64,000 nucleotides of DNA from Azonexus sp. (GTDB taxonomy: Bacteria > Pseudomonadota > Gammaproteobacteria > Burkholderiales > Rhodocyclaceae), in the NCBI RefSeq assembly GCF_030824335.1, contig NZ_JAVBXX010000011.1:226368-290367 (forward strand). The letters run 5' to 3'. The notes under the pieces were generated by a model. That model saw only the letters and a program-made list of their open reading frames with translations. It did not search any database and was not told the DNA's origin. Numbering within the stretch: position 1 is the first letter of the stretch; each line of letters starts with the position of its first letter. A program made the position numbers and the translations under genes. This document shows positions 56,941 to 64,000 of the stretch, one piece after another.

Positions 56941-58821
56941 TCAAGCCGTTGCTGGCGCTGTCGGTTCCGAACCGGGCGTCTCATCCGACGCACTCGGACG
57001 CGAAACGCTTTGGGTCGGTTTTGGCGGACGCGGTGGCTTGTCAGCCATGATGTCATCAATCTGCTCCGCATCAAGGGTTTCCCACTCAAGCAGCGCCTTG
57101 GTCATCGCCTCAACCTTGTCGCGATTTGCTTCAAGGAGCTGGCGCGCCAAGGTATATTGCTCGTCGATGATACGACGAATTTCAGCATCAACTTTCTGCA
57201 TGGTCGCCTCGGAAACGTTCTTGTGCTGCGTTACCGAGCGGCCAAGGAACACCTCGCCTTCATTTTCGCCATATACCATCACACCCAAATCTGACATGCC
57301 ATAGCGCGTCACCATGTCACGAGCCATCGCGGTAGCCCGTTCGAAATCATTCGAAGCGCCGGTCGTCATCTGATCCATGAACAACTCCTCGGCAATCCGG
57401 CCGCCAAACAGCACCGCAATGCGACTCATCAGATATTGACGATCATAAGCATAGCGATCCTGCTCAGGCAACTGCATGGTCAGACCCAGCGCGCGACCAC
57501 GCGGAATGATTGTGACCTTGTGCACCGGATCGGACTTTGGCATCAGCTTGGCGATCACGGCATGGCCTGATTCGTGATAAGCCGTATTCATCTTCTCTTC
57601 TTCAGTCATGACCATGCTGCGGCGCTCGGCCCCCATCATGATCTTGTCCTTGGCCATCTCGAAATCGTCCATATCCACCAGACGCTTGTTGCGACGGGCA
57701 GCAAACAGTGCGGCTTCATTCACCAGATTAGCCAGATCTGCACCGGAGAATCCCGGCGTACCACGCGCAATGACGTCAGCCTTGATGTCACCGGCAATAG
57801 GCACTTTGCGCATATGGACTTTGAGAATTTCCTCGCGACCACGAATATCCGGCAAAGGCACGACAACCTGGCGGTCAAAACGCCCTGGACGCAACAGCGC
57901 CGGATCAAGAATATCGGGACGATTAGTTGCAGCAATCACAATCGTGCCGCTATGCCCCTCAAAACCGTCCATCTCGACCAGCAACTGATTCAGCGTCTGC
58001 TCTCGCTCATCGTTGCCACCACCCAGTCCAGCGCCACGATGACGACCAACCGCATCAATTTCATCAATGAAGATGATGCATGGCGAATGTTTCTTGGCAT
58101 TTTCAAACATGTCGCGCACACGCGCTGCACCAACGCCAACAAACATTTCGACAAAATCCGAACCGGAGATGCTGAAGAAAGGCACCTTGGCCTCGCCTGC
58201 GATAGCCTTGGCCAACAGCGTCTTGCCCGTACCCGGATTACCAACCATCAGAATCCCTTTGGGAATACGGCCACCGAGTTTCTGAAATTTGGAAGGGTCG
58301 CGCAGGAAATCGACAACTTCCTGAACCTCCTCTTTCGCCTCATCGCAGCCTGCCACATCTGCGAATGTGATGACATTGGTAGACTCGTCCATCATCCGCG
58401 CCTTCGACTTACCGAAGGAGAAAGCGCCACCCTTGCCGCCCCCCTGCATCTGGCGCATGAAAAACACCCAGACACCGATCAGTAACAGCATAGGGAACCA
58501 GCTGACGAAAATATTCATCAGGAACGACGGCTCCTCTTCAGGCCTGGCTTCAACTTTCACACCATGCTTCAGCAAATCGGAAACCAGCCAAAGATCCGGT
58601 GGCGCATAACTGGTGATCCGTTTTCCTTCGCTCGTCGTGGCTTTCAGCGTGCGGCCTTCCATGATCACCTTCGAGATACGCCCTTGCTTCACTTCTTCGA
58701 GAAACTCGGAGTACTCAACCGCACCGGTAGCGACCTGGCGGGTGTTGAACTGGTTGAAGATGGTCATCAGCACAAGGCCGATTACCATCCAGACCGCGAG
58801 ATTTTTGAACATGTTGTTCAA
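56941..58821 (-). CDS. ftsH: ATP-dependent zinc metalloprotease FtsH
   Basis: A 626-residue membrane-bound AAA+ protease. Two membrane helices (about residues 5-25 and 105-125) flank a periplasmic domain. The AAA module has Walker A GNPGTGKT at about 193-200, Walker [12 protein letters not shown] and the SRH segment [19 protein letters not shown]. The zinc site HESGH lies at about 415-419. The C-terminal tail is rich in Pro/Ser/Thr. Downstream of rlmE by 55 bases. Confidence 0.97.
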   Translation of the reverse strand: MNNMFKNLAVWMVIGLVLMTIFNQFNTRQVATGAVEYSEFLEEVKQGRISKVIMEGRTLKATTSEGKRITSYAPPDLWLVSDLLKHGVKVEARPEEEPSFLMNIFVSWFPMLLLIGVWVFFMRQMQGGGKGGAFSFGKSKARMMDESTNVITFADVAGCDEAKEEVQEVVDFLRDPSKFQKLGGRIPKGILMVGNPGTGKTLLAKAIAGEAKVPFFSISGSDFVEMFVGVGAARVRDMFENAKKHSPCIIFIDEIDAVGRHRGAGLGGGNDEREQTLNQLLVEMDGFEGHSGTIVIAATNRPDILDPALLRPGRFDRQVVVPLPDIRGREEILKVHMRKVPIAGDIKADVIARGTPGFSGADLANLVNEAALFAARRNKRLVDMDDFEMAKDKIMMGAERRSMVMTEEEKMNTAYHESGHAVIAKLMPKSDPVHKVTIIPRGRALGLTMQLPEQDRYAYDRQYLMSRIAVLFGGRIAEELFMDQMTTGASNDFERATAMARDMVTRYGMSDLGVMVYGENEGEVFLGRSVTQHKNVSEATMQKVDAEIRRIIDEQYTLARQLLEANRDKVEAMTKALLEWETLDAEQIDDIMADKPPRPPKPTQSVSRPSASDETPGSEPTAPATA

Positions 58822-58876
58822 GCGTGCACTCCTTCTGATACGTCGAGCGAAAAAAACATCATTCTAATCAAAACAG

Positions 58877-59494
58877 TCAACGCAATGTACGACCTAGCAG
58901 GTAAATCTCCGCACTACGGTCACGCGAAGCGTCGGGTTTACGCACTGCGACCGTTTTGAAAGTCTCGCGCAATGCTTTCACGAAAGACTCATAATCGCTG
59001 CCCTGAAACACTTTGACCAGAAAAGCACCATCCGGTTTCAAGTGCTCCCGAGAAAATTCAAGGCCAAGTTCAGCCAAGTGCATGATTCTGGCTTGATCAA
59101 CCAAAGGAACACCTGACATATTGGGGGCCATATCAGACATTACAAGCCCCACTCGCCGATCACCCAGTTTTTCTTTCAACTGATTGAGTACATCATCCTC
59201 GCGAAAATCGCCCTGAATGAAGTTCACCCCATGAATCGGCTCCATTTCCAGCAAATCCAGCGCAAACACCAATCCGCTACCACCAACCCTTTTTACAGCA
59301 ACCTGAGACCAGCCGCCGGGTGTCGCCCCCAGATCAACCACAACCTCTCCATGCCTGAGCAGTTTGTCCTTGTCGTCAATCTCCATCAGCTTGAAAGCGG
59401 CACGCGAACGCCAACCTTCCTTCCTTGCTAGCTGGACATAAGTATCATTGATATGCTCACGCATCCAAGCCTTGCTGGTTCTGGTTCTCTTCAT
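58877..59494 (-). CDS. rlmE: 23S rRNA (uridine2552-2'-O) methyltransferase
   Basis: A 205-residue SAM-dependent enzyme. The SAM motif reads [15 protein letters not shown]; family members mostly have DLGAAPGGWSQ, so Thr replaces Ala. The K-D-K-E catalytic set is likely in [21 protein letters not shown] and VKVFQGSDY. Upstream of ftsH as in many proteobacteria, and divergent from yhbY. Confidence 0.95.
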   Translation of the reverse strand: MKRTRTSKAWMREHINDTYVQLARKEGWRSRAAFKLMEIDDKDKLLRHGEVVVDLGATPGGWSQVAVKRVGGSGLVFALDLLEMEPIHGVNFIQGDFREDDVLNQLKEKLGDRRVGLVMSDMAPNMSGVPLVDQARIMHLAELGLEFSREHLKPDGAFLVKVFQGSDYESFVKALRETFKTVAVRKPDASRDRSAEIYLLGRTLR

Positions 59495-59526
59495 TCGGTA
59501 AAATGCCGTTTTTGAAAGGTTATTCC

Positions 59527-59889
59527 ATGCTGCAATTATCGTCTGTCCAACGTCGTGAACTGCGCGCTCGCGCTCACGGCATGAACCCTGTTGTATCCAT
59601 TTCCGAGAATGGTCTCACCGATAGCGTCCTGAAGGAAATAGATACCAACCTCAAGGCGCACGAACTGATCAAGGTTCGGGTCTATGGTGACAGCCGGGAA
59701 GATCGCCTCGCCTATCTGGAGCGTATCTGCACCGAACTGAATGCCGCAGCAGTGCAGCATATCGGAAAACTTCTCGTCGTCTATCGCCCCAATCCGGCTG
59801 ATGGCAAAACCAGCAGCGGCGAAAAATCCAAAACTAGCCGACGCCCAGCCTCTGCCCCACACCGTACCAAACGCAGCTTTCAGGGCTGA
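59527..59889 (+). CDS. yhbY: YhbY-family CRM-domain RNA-binding protein
   Basis: A 120-residue ribosome-associated RNA-binding protein. The CRM core is [35 protein letters not shown], and a GxxG-type loop appears in [10 protein letters not shown]. The C-terminus is a basic Ser/Lys-rich tail. The ATG at 59527 has AAAGG upstream. It is divergent from rlmE (32 bases) and ends tail-to-tail with the next gene. Confidence 0.93.
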   Translation: MLQLSSVQRRELRARAHGMNPVVSISENGLTDSVLKEIDTNLKAHELIKVRVYGDSREDRLAYLERICTELNAAAVQHIGKLLVVYRPNPADGKTSSGEKSKTSRRPASAPHRTKRSFQG

Positions 59890-60357
59890 TCAGCGCGTTC
59901 CGCGAGCACTCCAGAGCACCAGCCACAAGCCCAGCAGACTCTGCATCAGGTAGAGAATGCTGGACACGCCATGCCAGGTAGCAAATCGGTCGCGCAGCAC
60001 GCTTTCCATCACCTCACGGGGCAATGCATCAAGCTTTAACTGCGCCATCAAAGGCTGAATACCAAAAAGCTGAAGGGCTGCCATCCCGGCCATCAAAATC
60101 ACCAACCAGAAGACAGCCAAGCGAAACAGCCGGGCACCCCAGCGAGCAAACAAAAACACCACCAGATAAGCCGCTGCCCCCAAACCAATCCAGGCGATCA
60201 ACGCAAATAATTTGCCTGCCAGCATGCCGGCCAACTGGCGATCAGCCAGTTGAGAGAAAAGAACGGGCGCCACCAGATAACCAACGGCCCAAAGCCCGCC
60301 AACCCACAAGGTGATGACAAACAAATACAGGGCTTCGGAAATGCGGCGCACCAGCAA
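59890..60357 (-). CDS. DUF4149-like integral membrane protein
   Basis: A 155-residue protein with four membrane helices (about residues 8-30, 45-70, 78-98 and 125-150). It resembles the DUF4149 family: LWVGGLWAVGYLVAPVLFSQL near the start and FATWHGVSSILYLMQSLLGL at the end. Function unknown. The frame follows the greA stop directly; TTG 60357 or GTG 60351 is the likely start, which implies coupling to greA. Confidence 0.75.
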   Translation of the reverse strand: MLVRRISEALYLFVITLWVGGLWAVGYLVAPVLFSQLADRQLAGMLAGKLFALIAWIGLGAAAYLVVFLFARWGARLFRLAVFWLVILMAGMAALQLFGIQPLMAQLKLDALPREVMESVLRDRFATWHGVSSILYLMQSLLGLWLVLWSARGTR

Positions 60358-60834
60358 TTACTCGTAACGGACGTCGATCACTTCGAATTCACGAATACCG
60401 CCCGGCGCCTGGACTTGGGCGATATCGCCGGCATACTTGCCGATCAGTGCCCGCGCCATCGGCGAATTGACCGAAAGCTTGTTCGCCTTGATGTCCGCCT
60501 CATCCTCACCAACGATCTGGTAAGTCACGGCGGCACCGGAATCCTGATCTTCGATATCCACCGTCGCACCAAACACGCATCGACCATCTGCATCAAGCAA
60601 GGTCGGATCAATGATCTGGGCATTCGACAACTTGCCCTCGACTTCCTGAATACGTCCTTCAATAAAACCCTGGCGCTCTTTCGCCGCATCGTATTCGGCA
60701 TTTTCCGACAGGTCACCATGCGCGCGTGCTTCGGCGATTGCCCCGATTACCCAAGGACGATCGACGGTCTTCAAACGGTGCAACTCCTCGCGAAGTTTTT
60801 CAGCACCTTTTACGGTCAACGGGACTTTACTCAT
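60358..60834 (-). CDS. greA: Transcription elongation factor GreA
   Basis: A 158-residue factor that rescues backtracked RNA polymerase. An N-terminal coiled coil (with tip acidic residues in [17 protein letters not shown]) is followed by a C-terminal FKBP-like domain ([20 protein letters not shown]). The ATG at 60834 has AGGGAAA upstream. It is downstream of carB, separated by a hairpin. Confidence 0.97.
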   Translation of the reverse strand: MSKVPLTVKGAEKLREELHRLKTVDRPWVIGAIAEARAHGDLSENAEYDAAKERQGFIEGRIQEVEGKLSNAQIIDPTLLDADGRCVFGATVDIEDQDSGAAVTYQIVGEDEADIKANKLSVNSPMARALIGKYAGDIAQVQAPGGIREFEVIDVRYE

Positions 60835-60852
60835 ATTTTTCCCTGCAAAAGC

Positions 60853-60886
60853 AAAACCGCCGGCGCCCGAACGGGCTACCCGGCGG
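60853..60886 (-). terminator. Hairpin between carB and greA
   Basis: On the minus strand CCGCCGG pairs with CCGGCGG, and the nested GCCCG/CGGGC closes an AA loop. TTTTGCTTTT follows. It is a strong terminator or attenuator about 20 bases before the greA ATG. Confidence 0.75.
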
Positions 60887-60901
60887 CAATTCAGATTGGT
60901 C

Positions 60902-63900
60902 TCAGTGCAACTGCTGATGCAGCGTCTGGATCGGATACACCACAAGTTCACCGAGATTCCGGATACCTTCGGCAGCTGCCTCAGCACCCCAGATCGTCGT
61001 GTACATCGTCACCCGTGCCTGCAAACCGGAGGTACGAATCGAACGTGAGTCGTTGATCGCACCACGCTTCTCTTCCACCGTATTGATGATCAAGGCAATT
61101 TCATTGTTCTTGATCATATCGACGATGTGCGGCCGACCTTCTGTCACCTTGTTCACCGGCTGCACCGGCAAACCGGCTGCATCGATGGCGTGCGCCGTAC
61201 CGCGCGTCGCCACCAGATGGAATCCGGCTTCATGCAGATGACGAGCAATCTCGATTGCCTTGGCCTTGTCGCTATCCTTGACCGACAGGAAAACCTTCCC
61301 GGTCTTCGGCAGCTTGACGCTGGCAGCAAGTTGCGACTTGACGAAGGCTTCGGCAAAAGTAACGCCGACACCCATGACTTCGCCGGTCGACTTCATTTCC
61401 GGGCCCAAAATGGTGTCGACCCCAGGGAACTTGACGAAGGGGAAAACGGCTTCCTTGACCGAGAAATACGGCGGAATCACTTCCTTGGTAACCCCCTGAT
61501 CCTTCAGGCTGCGTCCCGCCATGCAACGCGCCGCGATCTTGGCCAGTTGCAGACCGGTCGCCTTGGAAACAAAAGGCACGGTACGTGAAGCACGCGGATT
61601 CACTTCGAGGACATAAACCTCTTCGTCCTTGATGGCGAACTGCACATTCATCAGGCCGCACACATTCAAGGCCTTGGCCATCAGCTTGGTCTGCCGACGC
61701 AGTTCATCCTGCACGGCCTTGCCCAGCGAATACGGCGGCAACGAACAAGCCGAGTCGCCGGAGTGCACGCCAGCCTGCTCGATGTGCTCCATGACGCCAC
61801 CGATGATGACTTCGTCGCCATCGGACAGCGCATCGACGTCGCACTCGACGGCGTCGTTCAGGAAGCGATCAAGCAGGACAGGCGAATCATGCGAAACCTT
61901 GACGGCTTCACGCATGTAGCGCTCGAGGTCCTTCTGCTCATGGACGATTTCCATGGCGCGGCCACCGAGCACATAGGACGGACGAACGACCAGCGGATAG
62001 CCGATTTCGGCCGCCAGGCGCAGCGCATCCTCTTCGGTGCGGGCGGTGCGGTTGGGCGGCTGCTTCAGGCCGAGCTCGTGCAGCAGTTTCTGGAAGCGTT
62101 CGCGGTCTTCGGCGATGTCGATCGACTCCGGCGTCGTGCCGATGATCGGCACGCCGTTGGCTTCCAGCGCCAGTGCCAGCTTGAGCGGCGTCTGGCCACC
62201 GTACTGGACGATGACGCCGACCGGCTTTTCGATGGCGACGATTTCGAGCACGTCTTCCAGCGTCAGCGGCTCGAAATACAGGCGATCCGAAGTGTCGTAG
62301 TCGGTAGACACGGTTTCCGGGTTGCAGTTGACCATGATGGTTTCGTAACCGTCTTCGCGCATCGCCATCGCCGCATGCACGCAGCAGTAGTCAAATTCGA
62401 TGCCCTGGCCGATACGGTTCGGACCGCCGCCCAACACCATGATCTTCTTCTTGTCGGTCGGATTGGCCTCGCACTCGTCCTCGTAGGTCGAGTACATGTA
62501 GGCGGTATCGGTCGAGAATTCGGCAGCGCAGGTATCGACGCGTTTGTACACCGGACGGACCTTCAACTCGTGGCGACGTTCGCGCACCGCCGTTTCGCTC
62601 GTCTTGGTCAGATGCGCCAGACGACGGTCTGCAAAGCCCTTACGCTTCAGGAAACGCAGTTCTTCTGCGGTCAACGACAACAAATCGCGTTTTTCGATCT
62701 CCAGTTCGAGATCGACGATTTCCTTGATCTGCACCAGGAACCAGGGATCGATCTTGGTCAGTTCGAAAACCTTCTCGACCGACATACCGATACCAAAAGC
62801 ATCGGCCACGTACCACAGGCGATCCGGCGTCGGGCGCGCCAGTTGTTCGTCGATGGTTTCCGGATCGACGGTCTTCAGGTTGAAACCATCAACGCCGACT
62901 TCCAGACCGCGCAACGCTTTCTGCAAGGATTCCTGGAAGGTACGACCAATGGCCATGACTTCGCCAACCGACTTCATCTGCGTGGTCAGCGTATTGTCGG
63001 CCTGCGGGAATTTTTCGAAGGCAAAACGCGGCACCTTGGTAACGACGTAGTCAATCGATGGCTCGAACGAGGCCGGTGTCTTGCCGCCGGTAATGTCGTT
63101 GGCCAGTTCATCCAGCGTATAGCCAACAGCCAGCTTGGCGGCGATCTTGGCGATCGGAAAGCCGGTGGCCTTGGAGGCCAGCGCCGACGAACGCGACACC
63201 CGCGGATTCATCTCGATGACGATCATCCGGCCGTCCTTCGGGTTGATCGAGAACTGCACGTTCGAACCGCCGGTATCAACGCCGATTTCACGCAGCACGG
63301 CGATTGAGGCGTTACGCAGGATCTGGTATTCCTTGTCGGTCAGCGTCTGGGCCGGGGCGACGGTGATCGAGTCGCCGGTGTGCACACCCATCGGATCGAG
63401 ATTTTCGATCGAACAGATGATGATGCAGTTGTCCGCCTTGTCGCGGACCACTTCCATCTCGTATTCCTTCCAGCCGAGCATGGATTCTTCAATCAGCAGC
63501 TCGTTGGTCGGCGAGGCCTCAAGACCGCGCTTGCAGATGGTCTCGAACTCTTCCATGTTGTAAGCGATGCCGCCACCGGTGCCGCCGAGCGTGAAAGACG
63601 GCCGGATAATGGTCGGGAAGCCGATCACGGCCTGCACTTGGTAAGCCTCTTCCATGCTGTGCGCGGTGGCCGACTTGGCTGAACCGAGACCAATCTTGGT
63701 CATCGCGTCCTTGAATTTCTGGCGATCCTCGGCCTTGTCGATGGCTTCCTTGGAAGCACCGATCAGTTCGACCTTGAACTTTTCGAGCACGCCTTCGCGG
63801 TCGAGATCAAGCGCGCAATTCAGCGCGGTCTGGCCGCCCATGGTCGGCAGCAGCGCATCCGGGCGTTCCTTTTCGATGATCTTGGCGACCACCTGCCAGG

Positions 63901-64000
63901 TGATCGGCTCGATGTAGGTAACGTCTGCCATTTCCGGGTCGGTCATGATGGTCGCCGGGTTGGAATTCACCAGGATGACCTTGTAACCCTCTTCGCGCAG
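60902..64000 (-). CDS. carB: Carbamoyl-phosphate synthase large subunit, N-terminus cut off
   Basis: About 1,032 C-terminal residues of the ATP-grasp enzyme that makes carbamoyl phosphate for arginine and pyrimidines; roughly the first 40 residues lie beyond the window. Both ATP-grasp halves are visible: [15 protein letters not shown] in the first and [19 protein letters not shown] opening the second. [19 protein letters not shown] and [14 protein letters not shown] glycine loops are present. The C-terminal allosteric domain follows at about residue 930. The reading frame is uninterrupted to the window edge. Confidence 0.97.
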   Translation of the reverse strand: MREEGYKVILVNSNPATIMTDPEMADVTYIEPITWQVVAKIIEKERPDALLPTMGGQTALNCALDLDREGVLEKFKVELIGASKEAIDKAEDRQKFKDAMTKIGLGSAKSATAHSMEEAYQVQAVIGFPTIIRPSFTLGGTGGGIAYNMEEFETICKRGLEASPTNELLIEESMLGWKEYEMEVVRDKADNCIIICSIENLDPMGVHTGDSITVAPAQTLTDKEYQILRNASIAVLREIGVDTGGSNVQFSINPKDGRMIVIEMNPRVSRSSALASKATGFPIAKIAAKLAVGYTLDELANDITGGKTPASFEPSIDYVVTKVPRFAFEKFPQADNTLTTQMKSVGEVMAIGRTFQESLQKALRGLEVGVDGFNLKTVDPETIDEQLARPTPDRLWYVADAFGIGMSVEKVFELTKIDPWFLVQIKEIVDLELEIEKRDLLSLTAEELRFLKRKGFADRRLAHLTKTSETAVRERRHELKVRPVYKRVDTCAAEFSTDTAYMYSTYEDECEANPTDKKKIMVLGGGPNRIGQGIEFDYCCVHAAMAMREDGYETIMVNCNPETVSTDYDTSDRLYFEPLTLEDVLEIVAIEKPVGVIVQYGGQTPLKLALALEANGVPIIGTTPESIDIAEDRERFQKLLHELGLKQPPNRTARTEEDALRLAAEIGYPLVVRPSYVLGGRAMEIVHEQKDLERYMREAVKVSHDSPVLLDRFLNDAVECDVDALSDGDEVIIGGVMEHIEQAGVHSGDSACSLPPYSLGKAVQDELRRQTKLMAKALNVCGLMNVQFAIKDEEVYVLEVNPRASRTVPFVSKATGLQLAKIAARCMAGRSLKDQGVTKEVIPPYFSVKEAVFPFVKFPGVDTILGPEMKSTGEVMGVGVTFAEAFVKSQLAASVKLPKTGKVFLSVKDSDKAKAIEIARHLHEAGFHLVATRGTAHAIDAAGLPVQPVNKVTEGRPHIVDMIKNNEIALIINTVEEKRGAINDSRSIRTSGLQARVTMYTTIWGAEAAAEGIRNLGELVVYPIQTLHQQLH

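Noticed and set aside
61763..63307. A 514-codon open frame on the plus strand opposite carB
   Set aside because: It is the antisense frame of a strongly conserved carB and has no family features; GC-rich codon use keeps the opposite frame open.

Overview
The window reads as a chromosomal segment of a GC-rich betaproteobacterium, most likely of the order Rhodocyclales (Dechloromonas/Azonexus-like). This is inferred from the gene order carB-greA / yhbY-rlmE-ftsH-folP-glmM-tpiA-secG-tRNA-Leu-nuoA..N, the DISM-type sensor kinase, the Sox system and the paired isocitrate dehydrogenases. No insertion sequence, prophage, CRISPR array or rRNA was seen. Coding density is very high and no gene-free stretch exceeds about 300 bases.

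Left part (1-16.9 kb): the 3'-truncated adenylylsulfate kinase cysC and an unknown protein face a response regulator and a 7TMR-DISM histidine kinase. A Cache-type chemoreceptor, a class III CoA-transferase, murI, corA, an unknown gene and a PsiF-repeat protein follow. Next come a carbon-flux block, with dimeric icd, monomeric icd and the divergent icd kinase/phosphatase aceK, and a second, sensor-less chemoreceptor.

Sulfur block (17-29.6 kb): a YeeE/YedE sulfur-compound transporter lies beside a minus-strand cluster transcribed soxR-like > soxC > soxD > soxY > soxZ > soxA > soxX > soxB > rhodanese > Tat-exported SQR-like flavoprotein > small membrane protein. A cytochrome c plus flavocytochrome c sulfide dehydrogenase (fccB) pair is read divergently from the regulator. 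A diheme cytochrome c4 follows beyond a bidirectional terminator. Together these encode periplasmic oxidation of thiosulfate and sulfide with delivery of electrons to c-type cytochromes. Hairpins with U-tracts lie inside the sox run (soxZ/soxA and soxX/soxB) and an inverted repeat overlaps the sox promoter.

Middle (29.7-38.8 kb): dut and coaBC face radC, followed by rpmB-rpmG and dsbB. A four-gene operon comes next: GAF-PAS-GGDEF-EAL protein, 73-aa protein, OmpR-type regulator and sensor kinase. Directly downstream is a short promoter region with two tandem 11-bp repeats placed where an OmpR-family activator would bind. It drives two overlapping micro-genes (37 and 62 aa), the most likely undescribed small system in the window. 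A Nudix hydrolase follows.

Right part (38.8-64 kb): the complete 14-gene nuo operon (complex I) on the minus strand, tRNA-Leu(GAG), secG, tpiA, glmM, folP, ftsH, rlmE, the plus-strand yhbY, a DUF4149-like membrane gene, greA and the 5'-truncated carB. Electrons from carbon metabolism enter the chain through Nuo, and those from sulfur enter through the Sox/FCSD cytochromes.
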